Shown: piece after piece, positions 51,874 through 60,601 of the stretch
How the letters are laid out: the number at the start of each line of letters is the position of its first letter
Position numbering within the stretch: position 1 is the stretch's first letter
Source: Crystallibacter degradans
Lineage (GTDB): Bacteria > Actinomycetota > Actinomycetes > Actinomycetales > Micrococcaceae
NCBI RefSeq assembly: GCF_012952295.1
Contig: NZ_JABBCH010000020.1
Location: 1-60,727 of the forward strand
Length of the DNA: 60,727 nt
Reading direction: 5' to 3'
Notes under the pieces: generated by a model
Told to the model about the DNA's origin: nothing
Database searches by the model: none
What the model saw: the letters and a program-made list of their open reading frames with translations, nothing else
Position numbers and translations under genes: made by a program

Positions 51874-52422
51874 ATGCATCTGATTCTGCGCACCCTCTTC
51901 CATTTGTTCCGCTCCCGCCGCCGGCCGAAACTCGGCATCTGGGACACGTCGTCGCTGCCGCTGCGCGTGCTCCCCACTGACGTGGACATGGCCCTGCACA
52001 TCAACAACGGGATGTACTTCTCGCTGATGGATCTGGGCCGGTTCGACCTGATGGTCCGCAGCGGAATGTGGGCCGTAATGCGCCGCAACGGCTGGAACCC
52101 CATTGTCGGCGGGGAGACCATCAGCTTCCGCAAGCCCCTGAACCTCGGCGCCAAATACACCATCGAATCGAAAATCATCGGTTTCGACGAGCGGGCCATC
52201 TTCTTCGAGCAGCGCATGGTCAGCAGCGGCGAAATCTACGCCCGCGCCTACATCTGTGCCCGCCTGGTCTCCAAACAGGGCCCGGTCAGCAACGAAGAAA
52301 TCTTCGCCGAGACCGGCCGGCCGCCGTCGGAACTGGTCCTGCCCGAATGGATCCACCAGTGGCGGCTGAACAACTCACTGCCCAGCACCCGCCGCCCCGC
52401 GCCGCACGCCTGGCTCAAGTGA
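51874..52422 (+). CDS. Acyl-CoA thioesterase family protein (hotdog fold)
   Basis: 182 aa. The hotdog motif is LPLRVLPTDVDMALHINNGM YFSLMDLGRFDLMVRSG, the thioesterase helix, followed by GGETISFRKPLNLGAKYTIE SKIIGFD. Family members (Them6-like, 4-hydroxybenzoyl-CoA thioesterase-like) hydrolyse acyl-CoA. An in-frame ATG three codons upstream is equally possible; neither start has a strong ribosome site. Convergent with an acyl-CoA synthetase gene 48 bases away, which hints at opposing activities. Confidence 0.78.
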   Translation: MHLILRTLFHLFRSRRRPKLGIWDTSSLPLRVLPTDVDMALHINNGMYFSLMDLGRFDLMVRSGMWAVMRRNGWNPIVGGETISFRKPLNLGAKYTIESKIIGFDERAIFFEQRMVSSGEIYARAYICARLVSKQGPVSNEEIFAETGRPPSELVLPEWIHQWRLNNSLPSTRRPAPHAWLK

Positions 52423-52427
52423 AGACC

Positions 52428-52457
52428 GCTAACGACGACGCCGGGGCGCACCTTTGG
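52428..52457 (+). repeat. Diverged copy G of the dispersed motif after the thioesterase gene
   Basis: GCTAACGACGACGCCGGGGC followed by GCACCTTTGG. It lies just after the thioesterase stop and shares the downstream GCGCACCT with copy E inside the convergent synthetase gene and CACCTTGG with copy B after vanK. Confidence 0.4.
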
Positions 52458-52470
52458 AATCTGCCAGCTG

Positions 52471-54084
52471 CTATTCCTTGGCGTGCTGGGCCCGGAGCAC
52501 GAACCGCTGCAGCTTGCCGCTGGGGGTTTTCGGCAGCTCATCGACGAAGTGGATTGTCCGCGGGTAGGCGTGCGCAGCGTACTGCTGCTTGACCAGCTGC
52601 TGCAGCTCGGCCTCCAGTTCGTCCGAGGCGCGCGAAGGATCCCGGAGCACCACGTAGGCCTCCAGCCGTTCGCCCCGGAGCTCGTCCGGCACGCCGATGA
52701 CGGCGCTTTCCTGCACGAGCGGGTGCGTGGCGAGGACGGATTCCACCTCGAACGGGCCGATCCGGTAGCCGGCCATGATGATCACGTCGTCGTCGCGCGA
52801 GGAGAAATAGGTGTAGCCGTCCTCGTCCAGCTGCCCGGTGTCCCCGGTGTAGTACCAGCGGCCGTCCGGGCTGAACCGCCCAGCGGTTTTGGCCGGATCG
52901 TTGGTGTAGCCGTTGAACCAGAACAACGGGCTGGCCGGAACATCCAGCGCCACCCGACCCTTCACGCCGGGAGCCGCGGCCTCGTCGGAGTCCATCTCCA
53001 GCACAGTGCTCGTGTAGCCGGGCATGGCAAAGCCCATGGACCCCGGCCGGACCTCGCGCGCGGCTGATTCCTCCCAGCAGTTGATGATGCACATGCCCAT
53101 CTCGGTCTGCCCGTAGTGGTCGCGGACCGGCGCACCGAAGTATTTCGCGGACCAGGCAATCGTGTCCGCATCCAGCGGTTCGCCGGCGCTGGAGGCCCGG
53201 CGGACGGCGAGGCCGTCGATGCCCTCGGGCCGGGCGGCGCGCATGGACCGGAAGATGGTGGGGGCGGCAGCGAAGTTGGTCACCCGGAAGTCCCTCAGGA
53301 TCTGCCAGCACAGTTCCGGGTCGAAGCCACTGCGGAGCAGGAGGTTGCGCCGGCCGGCATACAGCGGCGCCAGCAGTCCGTAGTACAACCCGTAGGCCCA
53401 GCCCGGATCGGCCACGTTCCAGAAGACATCGTCCTCGCGCACGTCCAGCCCGTAATGCAGGTAGGCGTGGAAGGTCTCCAACGCCTTGACCGGAACCGGG
53501 ACGCCCTTGGGCTCGCCCGTGGTCCCGGACGTGAAGATCTCCACCAGAGGATCATCGAGCGAGCGTTCGACGGCGGGGAAGCCCGTGCCTTGGGCGTCGA
53601 GCAACGCGCCCAGGTGCGCCGCGCCGCCGTCGTTATTTGCGGTCTCGGGATCGGCGCCGGCCACGATCACCTGCAATCCGAGCTTGTCCCGCAGGCCATC
53701 GAGCTTCTGCAACTGCGCTGCGTCGGCGACGACGACGGCGGCACCGCTGCGGGCCAGCCGCACTTCGATGGCAGGCGTGGCGAACGCGGTGAACAGCGGA
53801 ACGTGCACGGCGCCCAGCCGCCAGAGGCCAAGGAGGACGGCAACCAGATCCGCACTCTTGCCCATCAGCGTCGCCACCCGGTCTCCCGGCTGCACGCCCA
53901 GGGCGGCGAAGGCAGCCGCGGCCTGCTCCGAACGGTCCTTCAGCCAGCCGTAGCTTAGGTCCGTCGAGCTCAAATCCGGTTCGATCACGGTGAACGCGGT
54001 GTCGGCCGCCGGGTGCCGGTCGCAGAGCAGCTCGGCTGGTTTCACCGGTTCGGTCAACTGGGGCACAGCGGCGGGCTCTGGCAT
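52471..54084 (-). CDS. Acetyl/acyl-CoA synthetase-like AMP-forming ligase
   Basis: 537 aa. P-loop IFTSGTTGEPKGVPVPVKAL, A5 motif DHYGQTEMGM, GRWYYTGDTGQLDEDGYTYF SSRDDDVIIMAGYRIGPFEV and the catalytic Lys in TPSGKLQRFVLR show a complete adenylating enzyme of the acetyl-CoA/medium-chain acyl-CoA synthetase group (GWAYGLYYGLLAPLYAG is typical). ATG preceded by GGAG 6 bases upstream; a long in-frame extension over the LysE gene is rejected. Residues about 150-154 are NNDGG in the linker AGADPETANNDGGAAHLGAL, a copy of the dispersed motif. Confidence 0.86.
   Translation of the reverse strand: MPEPAAVPQLTEPVKPAELLCDRHPAADTAFTVIEPDLSSTDLSYGWLKDRSEQAAAAFAALGVQPGDRVATLMGKSADLVAVLLGLWRLGAVHVPLFTAFATPAIEVRLARSGAAVVVADAAQLQKLDGLRDKLGLQVIVAGADPETANNDGGAAHLGALLDAQGTGFPAVERSLDDPLVEIFTSGTTGEPKGVPVPVKALETFHAYLHYGLDVREDDVFWNVADPGWAYGLYYGLLAPLYAGRRNLLLRSGFDPELCWQILRDFRVTNFAAAPTIFRSMRAARPEGIDGLAVRRASSAGEPLDADTIAWSAKYFGAPVRDHYGQTEMGMCIINCWEESAAREVRPGSMGFAMPGYTSTVLEMDSDEAAAPGVKGRVALDVPASPLFWFNGYTNDPAKTAGRFSPDGRWYYTGDTGQLDEDGYTYFSSRDDDVIIMAGYRIGPFEVESVLATHPLVQESAVIGVPDELRGERLEAYVVLRDPSRASDELEAELQQLVKQQYAAHAYPRTIHFVDELPKTPSGKLQRFVLRAQHAKE
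53621..53637 (-). repeat. Dispersed NNDGG-type motif, copy E (inside synthetase gene)
   Basis: Minus-strand AATAACGACGGCGGCGC, in frame as Asn-Asn-Asp-Gly-Gly-Ala in a surface linker before the P-loop. It continues as GCGCACCTGGGCGCG, similar to the sequence following copies B and G. Confidence 0.5.
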
Positions 54085-54209
54085 GGAGGACTCCGTTCGG
54101 AACGACTTTGGCCTGATCGGGATCAAGACGGGCTGGTTACCCGGTTTGCTCCATGCTAGCGACTCTGGCTGTCCGTTTGTGGCCGCAGCCACGGCGCAGG
54201 CGCCGTCGG

Positions 54210-54860
54210 CTAGGCGAAGAAAGCCAGCAAGGGCCCGGCCTGCTCCCACAGCAAGACCGCGCCCAGGACGATCATGATGGTGCCGCTGGCCAAGGTAACC
54301 CGGCCGGCGGCGGCCGGACGCGAGGCGAGCAGCTTCCTGGCCGCCAAGGCGACCAGGGTGTAAACGAGTGCGGCAGCCGCGACAAAGGACAGCCCCAAGA
54401 TGCCGGACTGGACCGATGCGGGCAGGGACGCTTGCGGGCTGACGAACTGCGGCACCAGCGCCACATAGAGCAGCAGCCCTTTGGGATTGATCCCGCTGGT
54501 CCCCATCCCGCGGAAGAAAGTTGCCACCCTGCCTGTGGCGCTGGACCGGTTGTCCGCCTCTCCGCTGCTGAAGCTGGCGGCGCGCCAACTCCGGGCCGTG
54601 CTGATTCCCAGCCAGAGGAGATAGACGGCGCCGGCGACCGTCAGCCAGCCAAGGAGGGACGGCTGGCTGGCGATGAGGGCAGCGAGCCCGGCGGCGACCA
54701 GAATGGTGTGCAGCACGTAGCCGCTGCACAGCCCCGCAACTGCCGGGGCGAAACTGCGCTGGCCAAGGCCGGCCGCAATCGAATAAGCCCAGTCGGCTCC
54801 CGGGGTGCAGGCCAGCGTAAAGGCAACAACGGCGAAGCCGAAAAACAGCTGCTGATCCAT
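54210..54860 (-). CDS. LysE/RhtB-family amino-acid exporter
   Basis: 216 aa, six hydrophobic segments. The conserved TPGADWAYSIAAGLGQRSFA after the first helix and GMGTSGINPKGLLLYVALVP in the middle are diagnostic of the RhtB/LysE family, which exports amino acids or their analogues. Divergent from an Lrp/AsnC regulator gene with a 115-base shared region, the usual control arrangement. Confidence 0.87.
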   Translation of the reverse strand: MDQQLFFGFAVVAFTLACTPGADWAYSIAAGLGQRSFAPAVAGLCSGYVLHTILVAAGLAALIASQPSLLGWLTVAGAVYLLWLGISTARSWRAASFSSGEADNRSSATGRVATFFRGMGTSGINPKGLLLYVALVPQFVSPQASLPASVQSGILGLSFVAAAALVYTLVALAARKLLASRPAAAGRVTLASGTIMIVLGAVLLWEQAGPLLAFFA

Positions 54861-54918
54861 GGGGAAACTCCTGCTCGAAGCGGTGGCCGATTAACTGGAA
54901 TAACCGTATGAAAAATCC

Positions 54919-54935
54919 GGTGAGAAGTGCTCACC
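54919..54935. promoter_or_regulatory. GGTGAG-N5-CTCACC operator between lysE-type and lrp-type genes
   Basis: A perfect 6-5-6 inverted repeat flanked by A/T tracts (GAAAAATCC before, TTTTTATTG after), the pattern expected of an Lrp-type site. It lies about 60 bases from the exporter start and 40 from the regulator start. Confidence 0.6.
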
Positions 54936-54975
54936 TTTTTATTGCCGAACTGCAGGTCTGGAGTAAGATTCTTGC

Positions 54976-55431
54976 GTGGTTGACAAGATTGATAGAAGTA
55001 TTTTGCGCAGTCTCCAGCAGGATGGGCGAAGGACTGCCACTGCGCTCGCCAGTGACATCGGGCTGACGGTGGCGCCCTGCCACCGTAGGCTGCGCGAGCT
55101 GGAGTCTTCCGGGGTGATCCGCGGCTACCGTGCGGACATTGAGCCGTCCGCCGTCGGCCTGGGTTTTGAAGCCATCGTGTTTGTCACTTTGCGCCAGGTG
55201 GACCGTGCCACGCTGGCGGAGTTCGAGCGCCAGGTTATCGACAATCCGCACATCATTGAAGCGGAGCGGCTGTTTGGCGACATCGATTACCTGCTCAAGG
55301 TAGTCGCGGCGGACCTGTCCGCTTACCAGCACTTCTACGATGAAGAGCTCTCCGCGCTGCCTGCTCTGGAGCAGCTGACCTCCACCATCGTCATGAAAAA
55401 CCTCAAGGCCGGCGCGGGGCTGCCGCTCTGA
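54976..55431 (+). CDS. Lrp/AsnC-family regulator
   Basis: 151 aa. N-terminal HTH (VDKIDRSILRSLQQDGRRTA TALASDIGLTVAPCHRRLRE LESSGVIRGYRA) and a C-terminal RAM domain (ALEQLTSTIVMKNLKAGAGL P; FGDIDYLLKVVAADL). It senses an amino acid and probably activates the divergent LysE-type exporter gene. GTG start with GGAG about 10 bases upstream. Its 3' end overlaps the convergent LysR gene by 29 bases. Confidence 0.88.
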   Translation: MVDKIDRSILRSLQQDGRRTATALASDIGLTVAPCHRRLRELESSGVIRGYRADIEPSAVGLGFEAIVFVTLRQVDRATLAEFERQVIDNPHIIEAERLFGDIDYLLKVVAADLSAYQHFYDEELSALPALEQLTSTIVMKNLKAGAGLPL

Positions 55432-56287
55432 CGGGGCGGCTGTACAGCTCGGTCAGCAGCTTGACGATGGCCGCCATTTCCCCGGGCGGGCGGGACTTCG
55501 GCCAGGCGGCGTAGACCGGAAGCGCAGAGGCGTCCCGTACCAGCCGATAGGCCAGCCCCGGCCGCCGGTACTGGTGCATGGTGGCCTCGGCGGTGATGCC
55601 GCGCGCTTTGCCGCTGCTGATAACCGTCAGCCAGTCATCGATGTTGCGGATGCTGATAGTGGACTTGGGCTGCCCGTCTGCCGGCCATAGTGCAAGGTTC
55701 GTGCTGCCGGTGCGTGTATCGAGCGCAACGGTGCCCTCGGCGATCTGGGCGAGGGTAACCGTCCGGCGTGAAACCAAAGGGTCGTCCGAAGCCATCGCGC
55801 AATAGCGCTTCTCGAAGCCGATGCGCTCCATGCCGAAAGCCTCGGGGTCGGGCTCCCGCCGGAGAATGGCCAGGTCGGCGACTCCTTCGGCCAGACCTGC
55901 AGTTGAAGTGTTGGTGCGGATGAGCCGGAGCTCTGTATGGGGATGTGCATCCGCCCACCTGCGTTGAAACTCGACGGTGTGCTTCCCGAGGGCAGACCAG
56001 GCATAACCCAGCCGGACCACCGCATTTTCAGACCGGGCGTCCCGTCCCAGGTCGTCGAGGACCAAGAGGAGACGGCGTGCCTGATTCAGCGTCTTCTCGC
56101 CGGCCGGAGTCAGCTCCAGCGAACGCGTTGTGCGGTCGACAAGCCGGACGCCGAGCGCATCTTCGAGGCCGGCGAGATTGCGGGAGATGGACGCTTGCGA
56201 GACGCCGAGCTCGATGGCTGCATCGGTAAAGCTACCCGTCTCGGCGAGCGCAACCAGGCAGCGCAAGTGCCGGATCTCAACATTCAT
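55403..56287 (-). CDS. LysR-family transcriptional regulator
   Basis: 294 aa. HTH: MNVEIRHLRCLVALAETGSF TDAAIELGVSQASISRNLAG LEDALGVRLVDRTTR; effector domain from about residue 90 (AVVRLGYAWSALGKHTVEFQ). The ATG was chosen because the HTH starts two residues later; the ribosome site is weak. Divergent from an EamA-type transporter gene 68 bases away, its probable target. Confidence 0.86.
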   Translation of the reverse strand: MNVEIRHLRCLVALAETGSFTDAAIELGVSQASISRNLAGLEDALGVRLVDRTTRSLELTPAGEKTLNQARRLLLVLDDLGRDARSENAVVRLGYAWSALGKHTVEFQRRWADAHPHTELRLIRTNTSTAGLAEGVADLAILRREPDPEAFGMERIGFEKRYCAMASDDPLVSRRTVTLAQIAEGTVALDTRTGSTNLALWPADGQPKSTISIRNIDDWLTVISSGKARGITAEATMHQYRRPGLAYRLVRDASALPVYAAWPKSRPPGEMAAIVKLLTELYSRPVRAAAPRRP

Positions 56288-56355
56288 GCGCTCAGTGTAT
56301 AAGTCGTCCGGGTCGTGCATTTCTTGATCCGCATCCGTAGCGGCACGATGGCCGC

Positions 56356-57303
56356 ATGGAAGCAAACGGCAGGACGAGGAAGCGCGGGTGGGCCGGCGTG
56401 CTCACCCTGCTCGGAAGCACGTTGTCGAACCAGACCGGCGCGGCAGTCGCCTCCTTCGGCTTTCCGCTGATCGGCGCGGTTGGGGTTGTCGCGGTCCGCC
56501 AGTTTGTCGCCGCGGCGATACTGCTTCCCACAGTCCGGCCGCGCCTGCGGAGTTTCACGCGCCATCAATGGTGGCCAGTGCTGCTGCTGGCTCTGGTTTT
56601 TGCGACGATGAACCTCAGCCTGTACTCCGCTATTGAGCGCATTGGCCTGGGCCTGGCCGTTACGCTCGAATTCCTCGGCCCGCTTGCTGTTGCCCTCTTC
56701 AGCTCGCGGAACTTTGGCACCGCAATCGCCGCACTTTTCGCCGGGGCCGGGGTTGTCATCATTACCTGGCCCGAGCCCTCAACCGACTATCTTGGGATCG
56801 GGCTCGCGCTCGTCGCCGCGTGCAGCTGGGCATCGTACATTTTGCTGAATCGGTCAATTGGACACCGCATTCCGGGCATCGAAGGAACCGCGGCCGCGAC
56901 GGGAGTCTCGGCGATGCTGTTCGTTCCGGTGGGCATCGTCCTCTTCCTGAACAATCCGCCGAGCTTCTTCGCCATTGCCTGTGCAGCCTGCGCCGGCGTC
57001 ATGGCATCCGCGGTGCCCTACGTAGCCGACCTCATCGCCTTGCGTCACATATCCGCCCACGTCTTCGGGCTGCTGATGAGTGTGAACCCCGTCTTCGCCG
57101 CGGTGATCGGGATGCTCCTGCTGGGCCAGGCATTCGGAGCCACCGAATGGCTCGGCACCGTGCTGATCGTCTGTGCCAACGTCAGTGTCCTGCTGCTCGG
57201 TGGTCCTGATAAAGATGATCCGGCTCCGGTAAGGCAGGCGGAGGGCTTCCCCATGACGGACTATGCCGGCGGCGGCTCGACGGGGATCCCTATCCGGGAT
57301 TAA
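56356..57303 (+). CDS. EamA/RhtA-type drug/metabolite transporter
   Basis: 315 aa, ten hydrophobic segments in two EamA repeats (residues about 12-145 and 155-290). LYSAIERIGLGLAVTLEFLG PLAVAL and LIALRHISAHVFGLLMSVNP VFAAVIGMLLLGQ are the RhtA-like conserved segments. Likely exporter of amino acids or related metabolites. The last 30 residues form a polar tail. Divergent from the LysR gene. Confidence 0.84.
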   Translation: MEANGRTRKRGWAGVLTLLGSTLSNQTGAAVASFGFPLIGAVGVVAVRQFVAAAILLPTVRPRLRSFTRHQWWPVLLLALVFATMNLSLYSAIERIGLGLAVTLEFLGPLAVALFSSRNFGTAIAALFAGAGVVIITWPEPSTDYLGIGLALVAACSWASYILLNRSIGHRIPGIEGTAAATGVSAMLFVPVGIVLFLNNPPSFFAIACAACAGVMASAVPYVADLIALRHISAHVFGLLMSVNPVFAAVIGMLLLGQAFGATEWLGTVLIVCANVSVLLLGGPDKDDPAPVRQAEGFPMTDYAGGGSTGIPIRD

Positions 57304-57386
57304 ACGAGCGGACCGCTACGGTGATTCGGCAACTGCTCGGGCAGGCCATCATTCACGGGATAGCAATACGCGCGTAGCCTGAAATC

Positions 57387-57569
57387 ATGAACTCTACGTT
57401 GGTTCGGCCCCGCAGTGGCAAAATGATCGCCGGTGTCTGTGCAGCCCTCGCCGCCCGGTTCGGGATTCCAAAGCTGCTTGTACGGATCGGGTTCGTTGTC
57501 TTTGGCCTAGTGGGCATTGGCGAACTCGTCTATATCCTGCTGTGGATCATGATTCCCAAAGCGCCCTGA
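57387..57569 (+). CDS. PspC-domain membrane protein
   Basis: 60 aa. The whole protein is one PspC domain: LVRPRSGKMIAGVCAALAAR FGIPKLLVRIGFVVF followed by a membrane segment and YILLWIMIPKAP. Stand-alone PspC proteins are common in actinobacteria and are linked to envelope stress. The ribosome site is weak. The gene stands alone. Confidence 0.83.
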   Translation: MNSTLVRPRSGKMIAGVCAALAARFGIPKLLVRIGFVVFGLVGIGELVYILLWIMIPKAP

Positions 57570-57603
57570 GCCGCTCCCAAGTGCAGCCGCAGAAATAAGC
57601 TGA

Positions 57604-57620
57604 GCACCGCCGTCGTTGTC
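57604..57620 (-). repeat. Dispersed motif, copy F (intergenic)
   Basis: Minus-strand GACAACGACGGCGGTGC in the 126-base gap between the PspC gene and the luciferase-like gene. No other feature is seen in this gap. Confidence 0.5.
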
Positions 57621-57695
57621 TATGGTGTGCCCGGGCAACAAAACCGGGAAATCGGCGTCGCGCCGCAGGCAAAACTACGAAAGGCTGGCTTACCA

Positions 57696-58685
57696 GTGAC
57701 TGTTCCTCTCTCGATCCTCGATCTGGCAACTATCGGCAAGGGCGAGACGGTGCGGGACAGCCTTGAGGGCAGCGTCGCCCTCGCGCAGCGGGCCGAAGAG
57801 CTGGGCTACCGGCGCATCTGGTACGCCGAGCACCACAACATGTCCTCGATCGCATCCTCCGCCACCAGCGTGCTGATTGCCCATATTGCCGCGCATACCG
57901 AGAGCATCCGGCTGGGCGCCGGCGGGATCATGCTGCCCAACCATGCTCCGCTGACCATCGCCGAGCAGTTCGGCACGCTGGAGACGCTGCATCCGGGGCG
58001 GATCGATCTTGGCCTGGGCCGTGCGCCGGGCAGTGACCAGAACACTATGCGCGCGATGCGCCGCGACCCGATGAGCGCCGAAAGTTTTCCGCAGGACGTG
58101 CAGGAACTGCAGGGCTACCTGACCGGGCAGACGCGCATTCACGGCGTGGAGGCGACGCCGGGCAAGGGCACTAACGTGCCGCTGTACATCCTCGGGTCTT
58201 CGCTCTTCGGCGCCAAGCTGGCCGCCGCGCTCGGCCTGCCGTACTCCTTTGCCTCGCACTTCGCGCCGAATGCGCTGCAGGACGCGGTGGCCACCTACCG
58301 GCGCGAGTTCCAGCCCTCCGAGCAGCTGGCCGAACCGTACGTCATCGCCGGCGTAAACGTCATCGCCGCGGACTCGAACGAGGATGCCCGGGCGCAGCAC
58401 CACATCACCAAGCGCTCCCGTGTCTCGCTGCTCTTCGGCCGCGACCGCACGTTCACTGACGAGGAAGCGGACATGATCCTCGAGTCCCCGCAAGGCCAGC
58501 ACGTCGAACAGATGGTGAAGTACTCCGCGGTCGGCACGCCGGAAGCGGTCAAGGAGTACTTGGACGGCTTCGCCAAGCATGCCGACGCCGACGAGCTGAT
58601 TGTCGCGCACCAATCACCGACGACGGCGCAACGGCTCCGCTCAGTGGAGCTGACGGCAAAGGTCAGCGGGTTGGTAACTGCCTAA
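57696..58685 (+). CDS. LLM-class flavin-dependent oxidoreductase (LuxA/MsnO-like family)
   Basis: 329 aa. The opening [20 protein letters not shown] followed by [20 protein letters not shown] and [25 protein letters not shown] is typical of the widespread YhbW-like luciferase-family oxidoreductases, which use FMN. It is only distantly related to the monooxygenase at 16346. The physiological substrate of the family is unclear. The GTG start matches the family N-terminus; AAAGG lies 11 bases upstream. Confidence 0.84.
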   Translation: MTVPLSILDLATIGKGETVRDSLEGSVALAQRAEELGYRRIWYAEHHNMSSIASSATSVLIAHIAAHTESIRLGAGGIMLPNHAPLTIAEQFGTLETLHPGRIDLGLGRAPGSDQNTMRAMRRDPMSAESFPQDVQELQGYLTGQTRIHGVEATPGKGTNVPLYILGSSLFGAKLAAALGLPYSFASHFAPNALQDAVATYRREFQPSEQLAEPYVIAGVNVIAADSNEDARAQHHITKRSRVSLLFGRDRTFTDEEADMILESPQGQHVEQMVKYSAVGTPEAVKEYLDGFAKHADADELIVAHQSPTTAQRLRSVELTAKVSGLVTA

Positions 58686-58718
58686 GGGCGATGCCCGCTC
58701 GCGGGTCCGTTCGCAAGC

Positions 58719-58764
58719 CACGAGGTGCCCTGGACCGATTGAAATCGACCCGGGGCACCTCGTG
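58719..58764 (+). terminator. Terminator between the luciferase-like gene and the hpa operon
   Basis: CACGAGGTGCCC pairs perfectly with GGGCACCTCGTG around a 22-base loop that can extend the pairing. It is about 34 bases after the stop. Confidence 0.7.
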
Positions 58765-58828
58765 ATTAACGGTTTCGTACTTTCGTGTCACAGGTCCGAG
58801 CGCCTCCACGACATGGGCGTGTGAGCTA

Positions 58829-58872
58829 TTGACAGCGACGCGTGTCTTCGGTCACCATAGATCGTATACGAT
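58829..58872 (+). promoter_or_regulatory. Promoter and ATCGTATACGAT operator of the hpa operon
   Basis: TTGACA (58829-58834) is followed after 18 bases by CACCAT and, just downstream, by the perfect 12-bp palindrome ATCGTATACGAT (58861-58872). The palindrome with a GTATAC centre is the type bound by FCD-class GntR regulators. Its position near the expected transcription start fits repression. Confidence 0.55.
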
Positions 58873-58938
58873 TTCAAATCCGAAACGTTCTCGCCCTTGG
58901 AAGAAAACCCCTTGAACGAGGGGGGAAGGATCACGCCC

Positions 58939-60459
58939 GTGAGCAAGCACTTTGTCCCGGAGAACCTGCCCGACCACATCCAGCACTACATCGACGGCAA
59001 GTTCGTCGACTCCATCGGCGGCGAGACCTTCGAGGTCCTGGACCCGGTATCCAACCAGACCTACGCCACGGCCGCCTCCGGCCAGACCGAAGACGTGGAC
59101 CTCGCCGTCGCGGCCGCCAAGCACGCCTTCAAGGAAGGCCCCTGGCCGAAGATGCTGCCCCGCGAACGCTCGCGAGTGCTGCACAAGATCGCCGATATCG
59201 TCGAATCGCGCGACGACGAACTCGCCTACCTCGAGAGCTACGACTCCGGCCTGCCGATCACCCAGGCCAAGGGCCAGGCCCGCCGCGCCGCAGAGAACTT
59301 CCGCTTCTTCGCCGACCTCATCGTCGGGCAGGAGGACAACGCGTTCAAGGTGCCCGGTCGCCAGATCAACTACGTGAACCGCAAGCCGATCGGCGTTGCC
59401 GCGCTCATCACGCCGTGGAACGTACCTTTCATGCAGGAGTCGTGGAAGCTCGCCCCGGCACTCGCGACTGGCAACACCGTTGTCATGAAGCCGGCCAGCT
59501 ACACGCCGCTTTCCGCCGCGCTGTGGCCTGAGATCTTCCGCGAGGCAGGTGTGCCCGAGGGAGTCTTCAACCTGATCTTTGGCTCCGGCGGCGTCGCGGG
59601 TGACTACCTCGTGAAGCACCCGGATGTGCCGATCGTCTCGTTCACCGGTGACAGCTCGACCGGTGCCACCATCTCGACCGCGGCCGCTCCCCAGTTCAAG
59701 AGCCTCTCGCTCGAGCTTGGCGGCAAGAGCCCGGCTGTTGTCTTCGCCGACGCCGACATCGAGGCCGCCCTCGACGCCACTGTCTTCGGTGTGTTCAGCC
59801 TGAACGGCGAGCGTTGCACCGCCGGCAGTCGCGTGCTCGTGCAGCGCGACATCTACGACGACTTTGTGGCTCGCTTCGCCGAGCGGGCGAAGAACATCGT
59901 GGTGGGCCTCCCGAGCGATCCCGGGACCGAGGTCGGCTCGCTCGTGCACCCGAATCACTTCGACAAGGTCATGAGCTACATCGAGATCGGCAAGTCCGAG
60001 GGCCGCCTCCTCGCCGGCGGCGGTCGTCCCGATGGCTTCCCCACGGGCAACTACGTTGCACCGACCGTGTTCGCCGACGTTGCCCCCGATGCCCGGATCT
60101 TCCAGGAGGAGATCTTCGGGCCGGTCGTCGCGATCACCCCCTTCGACACCGACGAAGAGGCGCTCGAGCTCGCGAACAACACCAAGTACGGCCTCGCAGC
60201 CTACGTATGGACGACGAACTTGAAGCGCGCCCACAACTTCGCACACGCCATCGAGTCGGGCATGGTCTGGCTGAACTCGAACAACGTGCGCGACCTGCGC
60301 ACCCCGTTCGGCGGAGTCAAGGCCTCGGGCCTCGGACGCGAGGGCGGCTACCGCTCGGTCGACTTCTACACCACTCAGCAGTCGGTGCAGATCACCCTCA
60401 ACGAGGCCCACTCGCCCAAGTTCGGCGTTGAGGCCAGCCGGGAAACCGGCGACGCCTAA
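58939..60459 (+). CDS. hpaE: 5-carboxymethyl-2-hydroxymuconate semialdehyde dehydrogenase
   Basis: 506 aa aldehyde dehydrogenase. Catalytic Cys293 (NGERCTAG) and general base Glu259 ([10 protein letters not shown]) are visible, with the NAD-binding [14 protein letters not shown] and the ending [21 protein letters not shown]..-type openings of HpaE are matched by [28 protein letters not shown]. In the homoprotocatechuate pathway it oxidises the ring-cleavage product made by HpaD, which is encoded next. GTG start with GGAAGGA 9 bases upstream. Assignment to this aldehyde rather than another rests mainly on the neighbouring dioxygenase. Confidence 0.86.
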   Translation: MSKHFVPENLPDHIQHYIDGKFVDSIGGETFEVLDPVSNQTYATAASGQTEDVDLAVAAAKHAFKEGPWPKMLPRERSRVLHKIADIVESRDDELAYLESYDSGLPITQAKGQARRAAENFRFFADLIVGQEDNAFKVPGRQINYVNRKPIGVAALITPWNVPFMQESWKLAPALATGNTVVMKPASYTPLSAALWPEIFREAGVPEGVFNLIFGSGGVAGDYLVKHPDVPIVSFTGDSSTGATISTAAAPQFKSLSLELGGKSPAVVFADADIEAALDATVFGVFSLNGERCTAGSRVLVQRDIYDDFVARFAERAKNIVVGLPSDPGTEVGSLVHPNHFDKVMSYIEIGKSEGRLLAGGGRPDGFPTGNYVAPTVFADVAPDARIFQEEIFGPVVAITPFDTDEEALELANNTKYGLAAYVWTTNLKRAHNFAHAIESGMVWLNSNNVRDLRTPFGGVKASGLGREGGYRSVDFYTTQQSVQITLNEAHSPKFGVEASRETGDA

Positions 60460-60601
60460 TTGCTTGTCCGGCTTGCTCCGGACGCTTGACCGGGTTCGAC
60501 GCCGAGCCCAGACCTCCGTCGCTAGCGTCGGCCCCCGATGGGAGTGGGCACGGGTCCATGGGCCCACCCCCTCACCGATCCACAAATTCTAAGGAACCAT
60601 C

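Noticed and set aside
54085-54729. Upstream extension of the acyl-CoA synthetase frame
   Set aside because: It overlaps the LysE-type gene in another frame and has no similarity to the family; the ATG at 54084 has a good ribosome site.
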